Assembly: GCA_036736205.1 (NCBI GenBank)
Contig: DAINMX010000270.1
Span: 1-8,509, forward strand
DNA: 8,509 nucleotides
From: XYA12-FULL-58-9 sp001798605
Lineage (GTDB): Bacteria; Myxococcota; XYA12-FULL-58-9
Direction: 5' to 3'
Part shown: positions 1 through 6,918 of the stretch, piece after piece
How the letters are laid out: the number at the start of each line of letters is the position of its first letter
Position numbering within the stretch: position 1 is the first letter of the stretch
Translations under genes and position numbers: made by a program
Notes under the pieces: generated by a model
Seen by the model: the letters and a program-made list of their open reading frames with translations, nothing else
Databases searched by the model: none
Told to the model about the DNA's origin: nothing

Positions 1-60
1 ACCTCGGGGGCGATAACCTCGGGGGCGATAACCTCGGGGGTGATAACCTCGGGGGTGATA
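1..60 (+). repeat. 15-bp tandem repeat, four copies, in coding sequence
   Basis: Four contiguous copies of a 15-bp unit (acctcgggggcgata) start at 1, 16, 31 and 46. Copies 1 and 2 are identical, and copies 3 and 4 are identical to each other, differing from the first pair by one synonymous change (GGC to GGT). The unit length is five codons, so each copy adds N-L-G-G-D without shifting the frame. A decayed continuation (D-T-G-G) follows at 55-69. The array probably continues to the left of the window. It encodes a flexible acidic/glycine linker of the kind seen after the signal peptide of exported proteins. Confidence 0.95.
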
Positions 61-3000
61 CCGGTGGGCAAACAACCTGCGCCAATTCGTGGCCGCAACC
101 TTCATCGGGAGTCTGCGACGTAACCCCGGGCAACAACAATCTCCTCATCCGCGGCAACATCATACTGCCCGATAGCATCCTCGATGCGGCAGAAGTCCTT
201 GTCGTCGGTGGCAACATCGTCTGCGTCGATTGTGATTGCTCGGGACACGCAGCAGCGGCCAGCGCCACGGTGCTCACCTGCCCAGAAGGATTGGTTTCGC
301 CAGGGCTCATCAATGCCCACGATCACATAACCTACACGGAGGCAGACCCAGCAGACCATGGCACCGAGCGATATGAGCACCGACACGAATGGCGCAAGGG
401 TCTCAACGGGCACACCAAGATCCCCGTTTCGAGAAACAGTGAGACCCTCGGCGAAGGTTGGGGCGAGATGCGCCAGCTCATGGCCGGCACCACCAGTGTG
501 TTTGGCTCCGGCGGTGAACGCGGCTTTTTGCGCAATCTCGATATGGACTCTCTTCTCGAGGGCCTCCAGAATGACGATGCCAAGTACAACGCCTTCCCCC
601 TCGACGATAGCGATGGCTACATGGCCACCAGCGGTTGTGGCGGGTACAACATCGACAACCCCGCAACTGCCGTTGGCTATCCCGCCTACGTGCCGCATGT
701 CTCCGAAGGCATCAACGACGCCGCTCGCAACGAGTTCCTTTGCACCTCTGGGTTGCAGGCGGGTGGAAAAGATCTGGTCTTCGGAACCTCGGCCTTCATT
801 CACGGCATTGGCGTCAAAGCCTCGGACATCGCCTTGATGGCATCGGAGAGTACGGGTCTCGTTTGGTCACCCCGCAGCAACACCGATCTCTATGGCATGA
901 CCGCCGAGGTACAAACCTACGATCGACTCGGCGTTGTTGTCGCCCTCGGGACGGACTGGACCGCTTCCGGCTCAATGCACATCCTGCGCGAGCTCGCCTG
1001 TGCCGAAGACTGGAACAATGTCTATTGGAATGGATACTTCAGTGACGCGGATCTCGTTGCCATGGTCACCCGCTGGGCAGCCGAGGTCCTCGGCTTCAGC
1101 AATGTGCTCGGCAGCATCACCGTTGGCAAAGTCGCAGACCTAGCCATCTGGGACGCGAGCAGTCATACCGGCTATCGCGCCATTCTCGATGCGGGTACGG
1201 CCGACGTTGCCTTGGTGTTGCGCGCAGGCGTACCCATGTACGGCGATGCAACCTTGGTCACGCCGCTCACCGCCGCTGGTGATTGCGACACCTTCACCGC
1301 ATGTGACACCCAGAAAGCGATGTGCACAAAACGAGAGCTGGGTGCCACCACCGCGTCTGTGCGCGCACAACTCTCGGGTGCCTACGACCTATTCTTCTGC
1401 GAAACCCCCGACAACGAGCCGAGCTGCGTGCCGGTGCGCCCTGGCCAGTTCGACGGCATCCCCTCGGTCAATGATTCCGACGGTGACGGCGTGGCCGATG
1501 CCACCGACAACTGCATCGACGTGTTCAACCCGTTGCGCCCCGTCGATGGTCCCACCCAAGCCAACAGCGACGGGGACAGCCTCGGAGATGCCTGTGATCC
1601 ATGCCCCCTCAACGCCAACACCACTTCGTGCGCATCGATTGACCCCGACGACATTGATAGCGATGGCGTGGACAACCTCGACGATCTCTGTCCCGAGGTT
1701 CACAATCCTGACCAGCTCGACAGCGACGGGGACGGCAAAGGCGACGCATGTGATCTCTGCCCGAACGACTTCAATCCCGACAATCAAGGTTGCCCATTCA
1801 CCATCTATGAGGTGAAGCTTGGCGACGTTGCCTTTGGCGAGCCGGTGTTCATCAACAACGGCATCGTCACCGCCACCTCCAGCAATGGGTTTTTCATCAG
1901 CACGGACCCTGCCGGCAGTGATTGGGCGGGCCCCGACTTCTCCTCAATTTATGTCTACTACACGGATCAACCCCAAGCCGCGGTGGGTACCAAGGTTGGC
2001 GTCAACGGCGTCGTCGCCGACTACTACGGCGAGACAGAGATCGATCACGCCTCCATTGTGGTGCTCGACGCCGGCCCATTCACCGTAGCCCCCCTCGCTG
2101 TTGCCCCAGCGGACATCGCACCCGGGGGCGATAAGGAGTTGGCGTACGAGGCCGTCTTGGTCCGTGTCACCGATGTCGAGGTGCTCGACACCACGCCACC
2201 GGGTGCCGTTGGCGAAACCGTCACCAACGAGTTCACCATCACCGGTGGGCTCACCGTCGACGACGGTCTATACCTCATCACTCCGTTTCCGACCGAGGGT
2301 CAAACATTGCCAGGCATCACTGGCGTCTTGCGCTACCTCTGGAACCGCAACAAACTACAACCCCGCACTGCCGATGACGTCGCCCTGGGACCGCCAAGCC
2401 TCAAGGCGTTTGGCCCCGCCACCTCGTACATCTACGTCGGGGACAATGGCCCAACCGCACCAGAGCTCACCGCGACTTTGACCCACGAGGCCACCGAAGA
2501 TATCTTTGTCGCCATCACCGTCACCGCCGGCAACCCGTCAGACCTCATGGTGACAGGCGGCGGTGTTACCATTGCTGCGGGCAGCGTCTCCGCCCCAGTG
2601 CTCCTGAGTGCCGTCAACATTGCGACAGAGCCCTTTGAGCTCACGGCAACCTTGGATACCGTCACTCTGACATCTCAGGTGATCGTCCTTGATCCCGCAA
2701 TACTGCCGTTGCCCATAAGCATCACACCGGCGACCGACACCGCCGCCTTTTCGGCAACCCGCACGTTCACGGTGAACCTCGACCGGCCAGCCCCAACCGC
2801 TGGACAGACAGTAATCTTGGGTGTGTCTGGGGTCGCTGGGGTGGGACTGCCATCTGAAGTCATCGTGCCGGGTTATGGGATTTCGGCAGACTTCGGTGTC
2901 ACCGCGGGGACCACCGCGGGAGTTGCCACCATCACCGCCACCATTGGAACAGACACCGTTGTGGCAACCCTTGAGGTCATCAACGCACCGCCAGTTGGAT

Positions 3001-3530
3001 TGCTCCTGGCAGAGGTATTTTACAATCCTGCTGGTGCCGACACTCTTCTCGAGTGGGTGAGACTTTACAACGGTACCGGCGCTGAGCTCGATCTCAGTAC
3101 CTATTCCCTCGGCTGGGGCGGCACCGACTACGCCTTTGGCACCCACCAGTTGTCAGGCACTGTTGCCGCTGGTGCCTGCTTCGTCGTTGGCGGGCCAACC
3201 TCGAGCGCTGGCAACTTCGTCCCGGTGTTCGATCAAGCGGGTGACTTCGATCCTGACATTCAAAACGGTGGCACCGATGCCGACGGCCTGGCGCTCTTCG
3301 ATGTGGTCGCCACAGCAATCACGAGCGGCACCGTCCCCATCGACGCTGTTGTCTATGGTGAGCCCGCCACCAACAACAACGACCTTCTCGGCACCGATGG
3401 CACGTCTTCACCAGTCCTCGTCAATGGCTCAGGCTCCGGCGGTTCATTGGTTCGCATGAGTGTCGACACCTGGCTAAATTCCAACGACGCTGGTGTTGGG
3501 CCCAACGCGGAGTGCATCGCATTGGAGTAA
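1..3530 (+). CDS. Multi-domain secreted amidohydrolase with TSP3, OB-like and lamin-tail domains (5' partial)
   Basis: The reading frame is open from the left edge (first full codon at base 3; 1175 residues visible), so the true start and any signal peptide are outside. Residues are counted from that codon. Residues 1-20 are a DNLGG-type repeat linker. Residues about 50-425 form an amidohydrolase resembling the TRZ/ATZ chlorohydrolase group. The HxH pair is H106/H108 in NAHDH, followed by H232 with E235 (HVSEG), H267 (HGIGV) and D318 in GTDWTASG, so all expected metal ligands are present. Residues 491-586 hold four DSDGDG-type TSP3 calcium-binding units with Cys pairs. About 600-798 resemble an OB-fold, about 800-995 two Ig-like modules, and from about 998 a lamin-tail-like domain (LLLAEVFYNP). 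I infer a surface or secreted hydrolase of C-N or similar bonds, substrate unknown. Family amidohydrolases are usually 400-500 residues, so the C-terminal extension is large. It leads a likely operon. Confidence 0.88.
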   Translation, partial: LGGDNLGGDNLGGDNLGGDTGGQTTCANSWPQPSSGVCDVTPGNNNLLIRGNIILPDSILDAAEVLVVGGNIVCVDCDCSGHAAAASATVLTCPEGLVSPGLINAHDHITYTEADPADHGTERYEHRHEWRKGLNGHTKIPVSRNSETLGEGWGEMRQLMAGTTSVFGSGGERGFLRNLDMDSLLEGLQNDDAKYNAFPLDDSDGYMATSGCGGYNIDNPATAVGYPAYVPHVSEGINDAARNEFLCTSGLQAGGKDLVFGTSAFIHGIGVKASDIALMASESTGLVWSPRSNTDLYGMTAEVQTYDRLGVVVALGTDWTASGSMHILRELACAEDWNNVYWNGYFSDADLVAMVTRWAAEVLGFSNVLGSITVGKVADLAIWDASSHTGYRAILDAGTADVALVLRAGVPMYGDATLVTPLTAAGDCDTFTACDTQKAMCTKRELGATTASVRAQLSGAYDLFFCETPDNEPSCVPVRPGQFDGIPSVNDSDGDGVADATDNCIDVFNPLRPVDGPTQANSDGDSLGDACDPCPLNANTTSCASIDPDDIDSDGVDNLDDLCPEVHNPDQLDSDGDGKGDACDLCPNDFNPDNQGCPFTIYEVKLGDVAFGEPVFINNGIVTATSSNGFFISTDPAGSDWAGPDFSSIYVYYTDQPQAAVGTKVGVNGVVADYYGETEIDHASIVVLDAGPFTVAPLAVAPADIAPGGDKELAYEAVLVRVTDVEVLDTTPPGAVGETVTNEFTITGGLTVDDGLYLITPFPTEGQTLPGITGVLRYLWNRNKLQPRTADDVALGPPSLKAFGPATSYIYVGDNGPTAPELTATLTHEATEDIFVAITVTAGNPSDLMVTGGGVTIAAGSVSAPVLLSAVNIATEPFELTATLDTVTLTSQVIVLDPAILPLPISITPATDTAAFSATRTFTVNLDRPAPTAGQTVILGVSGVAGVGLPSEVIVPGYGISADFGVTAGTTAGVATITATIGTDTVVATLEVINAPPVGLLLAEVFYNPAGADTLLEWVRLYNGTGAELDLSTYSLGWGGTDYAFGTHQLSGTVAAGACFVVGGPTSSAGNFVPVFDQAGDFDPDIQNGGTDADGLALFDVVATAITSGTVPIDAVVYGEPATNNNDLLGTDGTSSPVLVNGSGSGGSLVRMSVDTWLNSNDAGVGPNAECIALE
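1473..1760 (+). other. Thrombospondin type 3 calcium-binding repeat region
   Basis: Within the amidohydrolase CDS, four Asp-rich units occur at 1473-1514 (DSDGDGVADATDNC), 1563-1604 (NSDGDSLGDACDPC), 1656-1691 (DSDGVDNLDDLC) and 1719-1760 (DSDGDGKGDACDLC). Each ends in a Cys, matching the TSP3 consensus in which Asp side chains bind calcium and Cys residues form disulfides. Such repeats fold only in calcium-rich, oxidising surroundings, which supports a location outside the cytoplasm. They separate the catalytic domain from the C-terminal modules. Confidence 0.9.
2994..3527 (+). other. Lamin-tail-like domain at the C terminus of the amidohydrolase
   Basis: The segment opens with LLLAEVFYNP, then EWVRLYNGTGAELDLSTYSL and a Gly-rich GWGG turn. 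This is the typical beginning of a lamin-tail (LTD) fold, where a conserved 'EW(V/I)ELYN' strand is followed by 'DLSGWxL'. Bacterial LTDs are Ig-like beta sandwiches found on secreted nucleases, phosphatases and surface proteins, often as the last or next-to-last module. Here it is the last recognisable one. The remainder (about 3290-3527) carries an 'IDAVVYGE' strand and a terminal Ser/Gly-rich stretch consistent with the end of the same domain. Its partner is unknown. Confidence 0.7.
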
Positions 3531-3565
3531 TTTTTGTGCGGCACCGACGTAATCGGCCGGGAACC

Positions 3566-5053
3566 ATGGCATTCAGATTGCTCACCGACTTGCGGTTTGT
3601 GGCGGCCGGCATTTTGGCTGCTGCCATGGCGTGCCTTGCCCGTAGCGGATTGGACGACTCTGATCTAAATCCAACCGAGCACCATGAACTCCCCACTTCT
3701 TTTTCCATCACGGCACCAGTCGCCTTTGGTTCTGATACGTCCCCTTATGCGGCCTGGACTCTTCTGCCGGGTGCCGTGCGTTATGACCTCGTCGTGGCAA
3801 CAGACCAGGTTTGTGCCATCCCTGTTCAACACGTTCCAAGTGTGATGGGGACTGCGCAACAACTCGCCACGATTGCCTATGGGACCTATCATGTTTGCAT
3901 TGAGGCCTTCGATGTAGACGAGAAAGCCACCCCAGCGAGCAACAACGGCTACGCATTCGTCTTGACGGGAGGGATCGTATTGGGTCAGCCGGATGAGTTT
4001 TCAAATTCAGACAACAGCGCCAACCCAAGTGCTTCAACGCTCGCAAGACCCTATCAGGCACTCATTGTAGGTAGTCGCTTCTTTGTGGCCGATTCCTTCA
4101 ATCATCGTGTGTTGATCTGGAACTCGATTCCAACGACAAACCAAGAGCCCGCCGACCTGGTTCTTGGCCAACCCCACATGACGTCGAACGCTATCAATGC
4201 CGGAGGTGCTGTCAGCGCTCGAACTTTCAATCGCCCCGCGTGGCTTCAAACAGATGGCACTCGTCTGTTGGTATCCGACCAGGGCAATCACCGGGTGTTG
4301 ATTTGGAACTCATTGCCAACCACGAACAATCAAGCGGCAGATGTGGTCATCGGTCAACCCGACATGACCTCAAACATGGCGAACAACGGAGGGATATCAG
4401 GAGCCAGTTTTGTCGGGGCGACAAACTCCGTCGTCGTGGACGGAAAGCTGTTTGTCGCCGACCTGAACAACCATCGCGTCTTGATGTGGAATTCTATTCC
4501 GACAACCAATTTCGTGGCCGCTGATCTCGTTCTGGGTCAATCGGACATGACCTCAGGACTTGAAAACGCGGGTGGTGCTGTTTCCGCACAGACCATGTCC
4601 TGGCCAACCGGCGTCGATTCTGATGGTGTTCGTTTGTATGTTGCGGACTATCGTAACAGCCGCGTTTTGATCTGGAACAGCATTCCCACAGTCGATCAAC
4701 AAGCGGCAGATTTGGTCATCGGCCAGCCTGACTTTGCAGCAAACACCGCCAACAACGGTGGCATTGGTGCACAGTCCTTGCGAAATCCACAGACTGCACA
4801 CAGCGATGGCACCCGGTTGTATGTTGGCGACACATTGAACAATCGGATTCTCATTTGGAACAGCATTCCCAACACCCACAACGCTGCAGCCGATGAAGTG
4901 ATGGGCCAACCTGATTTTGTGACGGCCACGGCCAACACTGGTGGAGTTAGCTTGCATTCCATGTCCTGGCCATTTTCGTTGTTCACCGATGGGCTGCGTT
5001 TCTACTACGCCGACACCTACAACAACAGAATTGTGATAATCCCGAAAGACTGA
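3566..5053 (+). CDS. Exported six-bladed NHL-repeat beta-propeller protein
   Basis: From ATG 3566 the protein has 495 residues. An in-frame GTG at 3512 would overlap the previous gene and add 18 basic residues before the signal, so 3566 is preferred. The N terminus has a basic stretch and a hydrophobic core, then AAAMAC (C23), a poor but possible lipobox; otherwise it is a secretory signal. Residues about 45-135 look like a fibronectin type III or Ig-like domain. From about residue 138 there are six copies of the NHL strand motif (VADxxNHRVLIWNS), at 4079, 4265, 4448, 4634, 4817 and 5000, each separated by a GQPDMTS-type loop. Six copies suit a closed propeller, a fold used for protein or ligand binding rather than catalysis. 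It sits 35 bp after the amidohydrolase and 11 bp before the symporter, so the three are probably co-transcribed. Its ligand is unknown. Confidence 0.87.
   Translation: MAFRLLTDLRFVAAGILAAAMACLARSGLDDSDLNPTEHHELPTSFSITAPVAFGSDTSPYAAWTLLPGAVRYDLVVATDQVCAIPVQHVPSVMGTAQQLATIAYGTYHVCIEAFDVDEKATPASNNGYAFVLTGGIVLGQPDEFSNSDNSANPSASTLARPYQALIVGSRFFVADSFNHRVLIWNSIPTTNQEPADLVLGQPHMTSNAINAGGAVSARTFNRPAWLQTDGTRLLVSDQGNHRVLIWNSLPTTNNQAADVVIGQPDMTSNMANNGGISGASFVGATNSVVVDGKLFVADLNNHRVLMWNSIPTTNFVAADLVLGQSDMTSGLENAGGAVSAQTMSWPTGVDSDGVRLYVADYRNSRVLIWNSIPTVDQQAADLVIGQPDFAANTANNGGIGAQSLRNPQTAHSDGTRLYVGDTLNNRILIWNSIPNTHNAAADEVMGQPDFVTATANTGGVSLHSMSWPFSLFTDGLRFYYADTYNNRIVIIPKD
4079..5044 (+). repeat. Six degenerate coding repeats (183-186 bp period) of the NHL propeller
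   Basis: The codons for the F/L/Y-V-A-D strand begin at 4079, 4265, 4448, 4634, 4817 and 5000, giving intervals of 186, 183, 186, 183 and 183 bp (62, 61, 62, 61 and 61 residues). Conserved pieces are the NHRVLIWNSIPTTN strand and the A-A-D-L-V-I-G-Q-P-D turn. The DNA copies have diverged, so these are protein-level repeats from old duplication rather than a recent array. The last copy ends in RIVII with no following loop, as expected when the first blade supplies the closing strand. Confidence 0.9.
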
Positions 5054-5064
5054 CACAAACGGTT

Positions 5065-6243
5065 ATGGTCCTACTCAAGCGCGTGTCTTTCCTTTCCGGC
5101 CAGCTGGGCTTGATGGTCCTCGTGCGTTTCTTCTTTTCCTGGAACCTCAAGTTCGCAGACACACGCTCTGTCGAAGGCGAAATCCTTCTCGACACCTCCA
5201 TCGTTGGCCTGGTGTTCTTTGCTGCGCGCATCTTCGATGGCGTCACGGATCCCATAGCGGGTTGGCTCGCCGACCGGTGGGTGCGCCGGGGACACGAGCG
5301 CAGGACCCTCCTATGGTTTTCCGTTGCCGTCCCTGCAGCCGGTCTCGTGCTGATCTTTCTACCTTCCCATGACATGTCCGTCACCCTGCGATGGGTTTGC
5401 CTGGTCTCGGGCATGTTCCTGTTCTTCGTCGGTTACACCCTTTACGCCATTCCCTATTGGAGCCTCACCAACGATTATGGCGAGAGCGAGAAAGACCGTC
5501 GGGTCCTCTCCACCCTGCTCGGCACCGGGTTGATCTTAGCCACCGCGGTGGTCGGGATACTCAGTCCGATACTCGTCGACTCCTTTGGTTTTCTCCCAAC
5601 GGCATTGATCTTTGTGCTGCCCTGCATCGTCGCCATGGCTCTGCCCTATTTTGCCGCCCCAAAAGGTTATGGGGCAAAACCAGGCACTGCCGTCTCGGAC
5701 GGTGTTGCGGCGGCCCATGCCACACAGGGAAGCATCCTCGAGAACAAGGCGCCATCGATTTTGAGACAGTTGATTCAAGCGCTCAAACACCGACGCTTTT
5801 TGGCCTTGCTCTTGATCTTCTCGGGCTCACAAATGGCCTTCACCGTGGTCACAGCGACAGCGCCGTTCATTGCGACAGTNNNNNNNNNNNNNNNNNNNNN
5901 NNNNNNNNNNNNNNNNNNNNNNNNNNNNNNNNNNNNNNNNNNNNNNNNNNNNNNNNNNNNNNNNNNNNNNNNNNNNNNNGAGGCCGAGGCCATCACCGAC
6001 TGCGCAAGAGAGGCCGGGGGCAACAGGGTGAGCCTCTACTTCGGTGTCTTCAATTTTGTCGTCAAGGGCCTCAACGGCGCAGCCATTGCTATCACCGGTG
6101 TGTTGGTCACCCTCGCAGGTGACCCAAAGTGGGAGCACACCGCCGTACGACTGATGCCTATGTTGGCAGGTACTCTTTTGGTTGTAGGAGTGATCGGTTA
6201 CACGATCGTCCGACCGCGTAAGCAAGGCGACGCCCCGAAGTAG
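5065..6243 (+). CDS. GPH-family (MFS_2) cation symporter, interrupted by an assembly gap
   Basis: This is an inner-membrane transporter of the glycoside-pentoside-hexuronide:cation symporter family, relatives of which import sugars, with Na+ or H+ coupling. The signature R55-I-F-D-G-V-T-D-P-I-A-G-W-L-A-D-R71 after the second hydrophobic segment is the family's cytoplasmic loop motif. P130-Y-W-S-L-T-N-D-Y-G matches the conserved 'PY.aL..d' segment. After the gap, GGNRVSLYFGVFNFVVKG matches the loop and helix 11 region that follows the 'D..D' motif. Multiple hydrophobic segments are visible before the gap and two after it. Visible residues are 271 plus 87, against a usual 440-480, so part of the middle (helices about 8-10) is missing. 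No clear ribosome binding site precedes ATG 5065, and coupling to the NHL gene 11 bp upstream is likely. The substrate cannot be stated. Confidence 0.82.
   Translation: MVLLKRVSFLSGQLGLMVLVRFFFSWNLKFADTRSVEGEILLDTSIVGLVFFAARIFDGVTDPIAGWLADRWVRRGHERRTLLWFSVAVPAAGLVLIFLPSHDMSVTLRWVCLVSGMFLFFVGYTLYAIPYWSLTNDYGESEKDRRVLSTLLGTGLILATAVVGILSPILVDSFGFLPTALIFVLPCIVAMALPYFAAPKGYGAKPGTAVSDGVAAAHATQGSILENKAPSILRQLIQALKHRRFLALLLIFSGSQMAFTVVTATAPFIATXXXXXXXXXXXXXXXXXXXXXXXXXXXXXXXXXXEAEAITDCAREAGGNRVSLYFGVFNFVVKGLNGAAIAITGVLVTLAGDPKWEHTAVRLMPMLAGTLLVVGVIGYTIVRPRKQGDAPK
5880..5979. other. Assembly gap (100 Ns)
   Basis: Exactly 100 undetermined bases lie inside the symporter gene. A round number like this is usually a scaffolding placeholder of arbitrary length. 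The frame happens to be kept across it (5065 and 5980 are both codon starts). From the family length I expect about 250-350 real bases here, so downstream coordinates in the true chromosome are probably shifted. Confidence 0.97.
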
Positions 6244-6255
6244 CAACGTCCAAAC

Positions 6256-6774
6256 TCAGAAGTAGTAGCGTACGTGGCCGGTGAAGTTGACGAAGTCGAA
6301 GAAGGCGTCGGGCAACAGATACACACCTGGCCGGTACTCGAGAACGACGTCCACCGGCACGATGTCGATGAGAAGTTGCAGTCCCACCACGAAAGTCACG
6401 CCAAGGCCAAAATCGTTACCCCGATCATCAATGCCCATGCCGGCTCCGCCGCCGATCTCCCAGGCCACCTGAACCTGCTTGTTGCCGGCGAAGGCGGGTT
6501 GCTCGAACAGCAGATCAGCGCTCAACGCCAAGCCACCGCCATCGAAGCAATGATGACTGCCACACCAATAACGGTTTCGCCACCATCCGACATTCCCCTG
6601 GACCGACAAGGGAGAATCGAGAAAGTATTTCATGGAGACACCGGTAGCGAAGGTGCCCGCCCCCAAACCGAGACCAAAGTTTCCGTTGCCCCTCACCGTA
6701 TTCGCGGCCTGTGCGGTCTGGACTGAGCACACCAGAACAAATGCCATCGCCAACAAGAAAACCTTACGCTGCAC
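6256..6774 (-). CDS. Small outer-membrane beta-barrel protein
   Basis: From GTG 6774 the product has 172 residues. It begins with a clean signal peptide: Q-R-K, a hydrophobic core, then QTAQA before A24 (signal peptidase I site). The mature part alternates small/aromatic and hydrophobic residues in Gly-rich strands (GNFGLGLGAGTF, EIGGGAGMGI, LEYRPGVYLL) and ends in HVRYYF, an aromatic C terminus typical of barrels inserted by the Bam complex. About eight strands fit the size, like OmpA/OmpW-type small barrels, but I do not recognise a specific family. A loop holds C71-G-S-H-H-C76. The GTG is chosen because GGAG sits six bases upstream and the signal peptide starts at once; the frame stays open to TTG 6906, which would bury the signal peptide. 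It converges on the symporter with 12 bp between stops. Confidence 0.75.
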   Translation of the reverse strand: MQRKVFLLAMAFVLVCSVQTAQAANTVRGNGNFGLGLGAGTFATGVSMKYFLDSPLSVQGNVGWWRNRYWCGSHHCFDGGGLALSADLLFEQPAFAGNKQVQVAWEIGGGAGMGIDDRGNDFGLGVTFVVGLQLLIDIVPVDVVLEYRPGVYLLPDAFFDFVNFTGHVRYYF

Positions 6775-6780
6775 GTCAGA

Positions 6781-6784
6781 CTCC
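6781..6784 (-). promoter_or_regulatory. Ribosome binding site deciding the start of the barrel gene
   Basis: Read on the minus strand, GGAG is followed by six bases (tctgac) and then GTG at 6774. This is ideal spacing and is followed directly by a signal peptide, which supports the short form of the protein over the longer TTG 6906 form. Confidence 0.6.
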
Positions 6785-6793
6785 GACTGTTGG

Positions 6794-6853
6794 AGGAACC
6801 CATTTCGTCTCAAAAACCAACCAAGGAACCCATTACGTCTCATAAACCAACCC
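6794..6853 (-). repeat. 30-bp direct repeat, two copies, upstream of the barrel gene
   Basis: Two adjacent 30-bp copies at 6794-6823 and 6824-6853 share 27 of 30 bases. On the + strand both start aggaacccatt, followed by cgtctca and aaccaacc. They lie in the 144-bp space between the serine hydrolase stop and the chosen start of the barrel gene, that is in its presumed promoter or leader. If translated in the barrel frame they would encode two copies of a ten-residue GWF(M/L)RRNGFL unit, because the period is a multiple of three. Whether they act as protein-binding sites, a leader structure or coding sequence cannot be decided here. The region has no strong sigma70 promoter; a weak TTGTTG/TATGAG pair with 16-bp spacing overlaps the upstream repeat. 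Confidence 0.85.
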
Positions 6854-6918
6854 AGACTGCCAACAAAACACAAACTGCGGACACAATTCACATTTGCGGC
6901 GTTCAACGAGGTCGAGCT

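Noticed and set aside
1..60. Possible CRISPR or satellite array
   Set aside because: The units are 15 bp, directly adjacent, without spacers, and in frame with an exported protein, so this is a coding tandem repeat.
102..803. Long minus-strand open frame (233 codons) opposite the amidohydrolase
   Set aside because: It lies fully antisense to a domain with recognisable motifs, its product matches no family I know, and GC-rich coding DNA commonly leaves such frames open.
2538..3146. Minus-strand open frame (202 codons) opposite the Ig-like/lamin-tail region
   Set aside because: It is a shadow of the amidohydrolase reading frame; the Gly/Arg-rich product has no domain signature.
3531..3565. 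Possible terminator hairpin between the amidohydrolase and NHL genes
   Set aside because: Only a four-base stem (ccga/tcgg) can form and the T-run precedes it, so it does not fit an intrinsic terminator.
6775..6906. N-terminal extension of the barrel protein to TTG 6906
   Set aside because: It would put about 44 residues containing a repeated Trp/Arg/Asn unit before a complete signal peptide, and TTG has no good ribosome binding site, whereas GTG 6774 has one.
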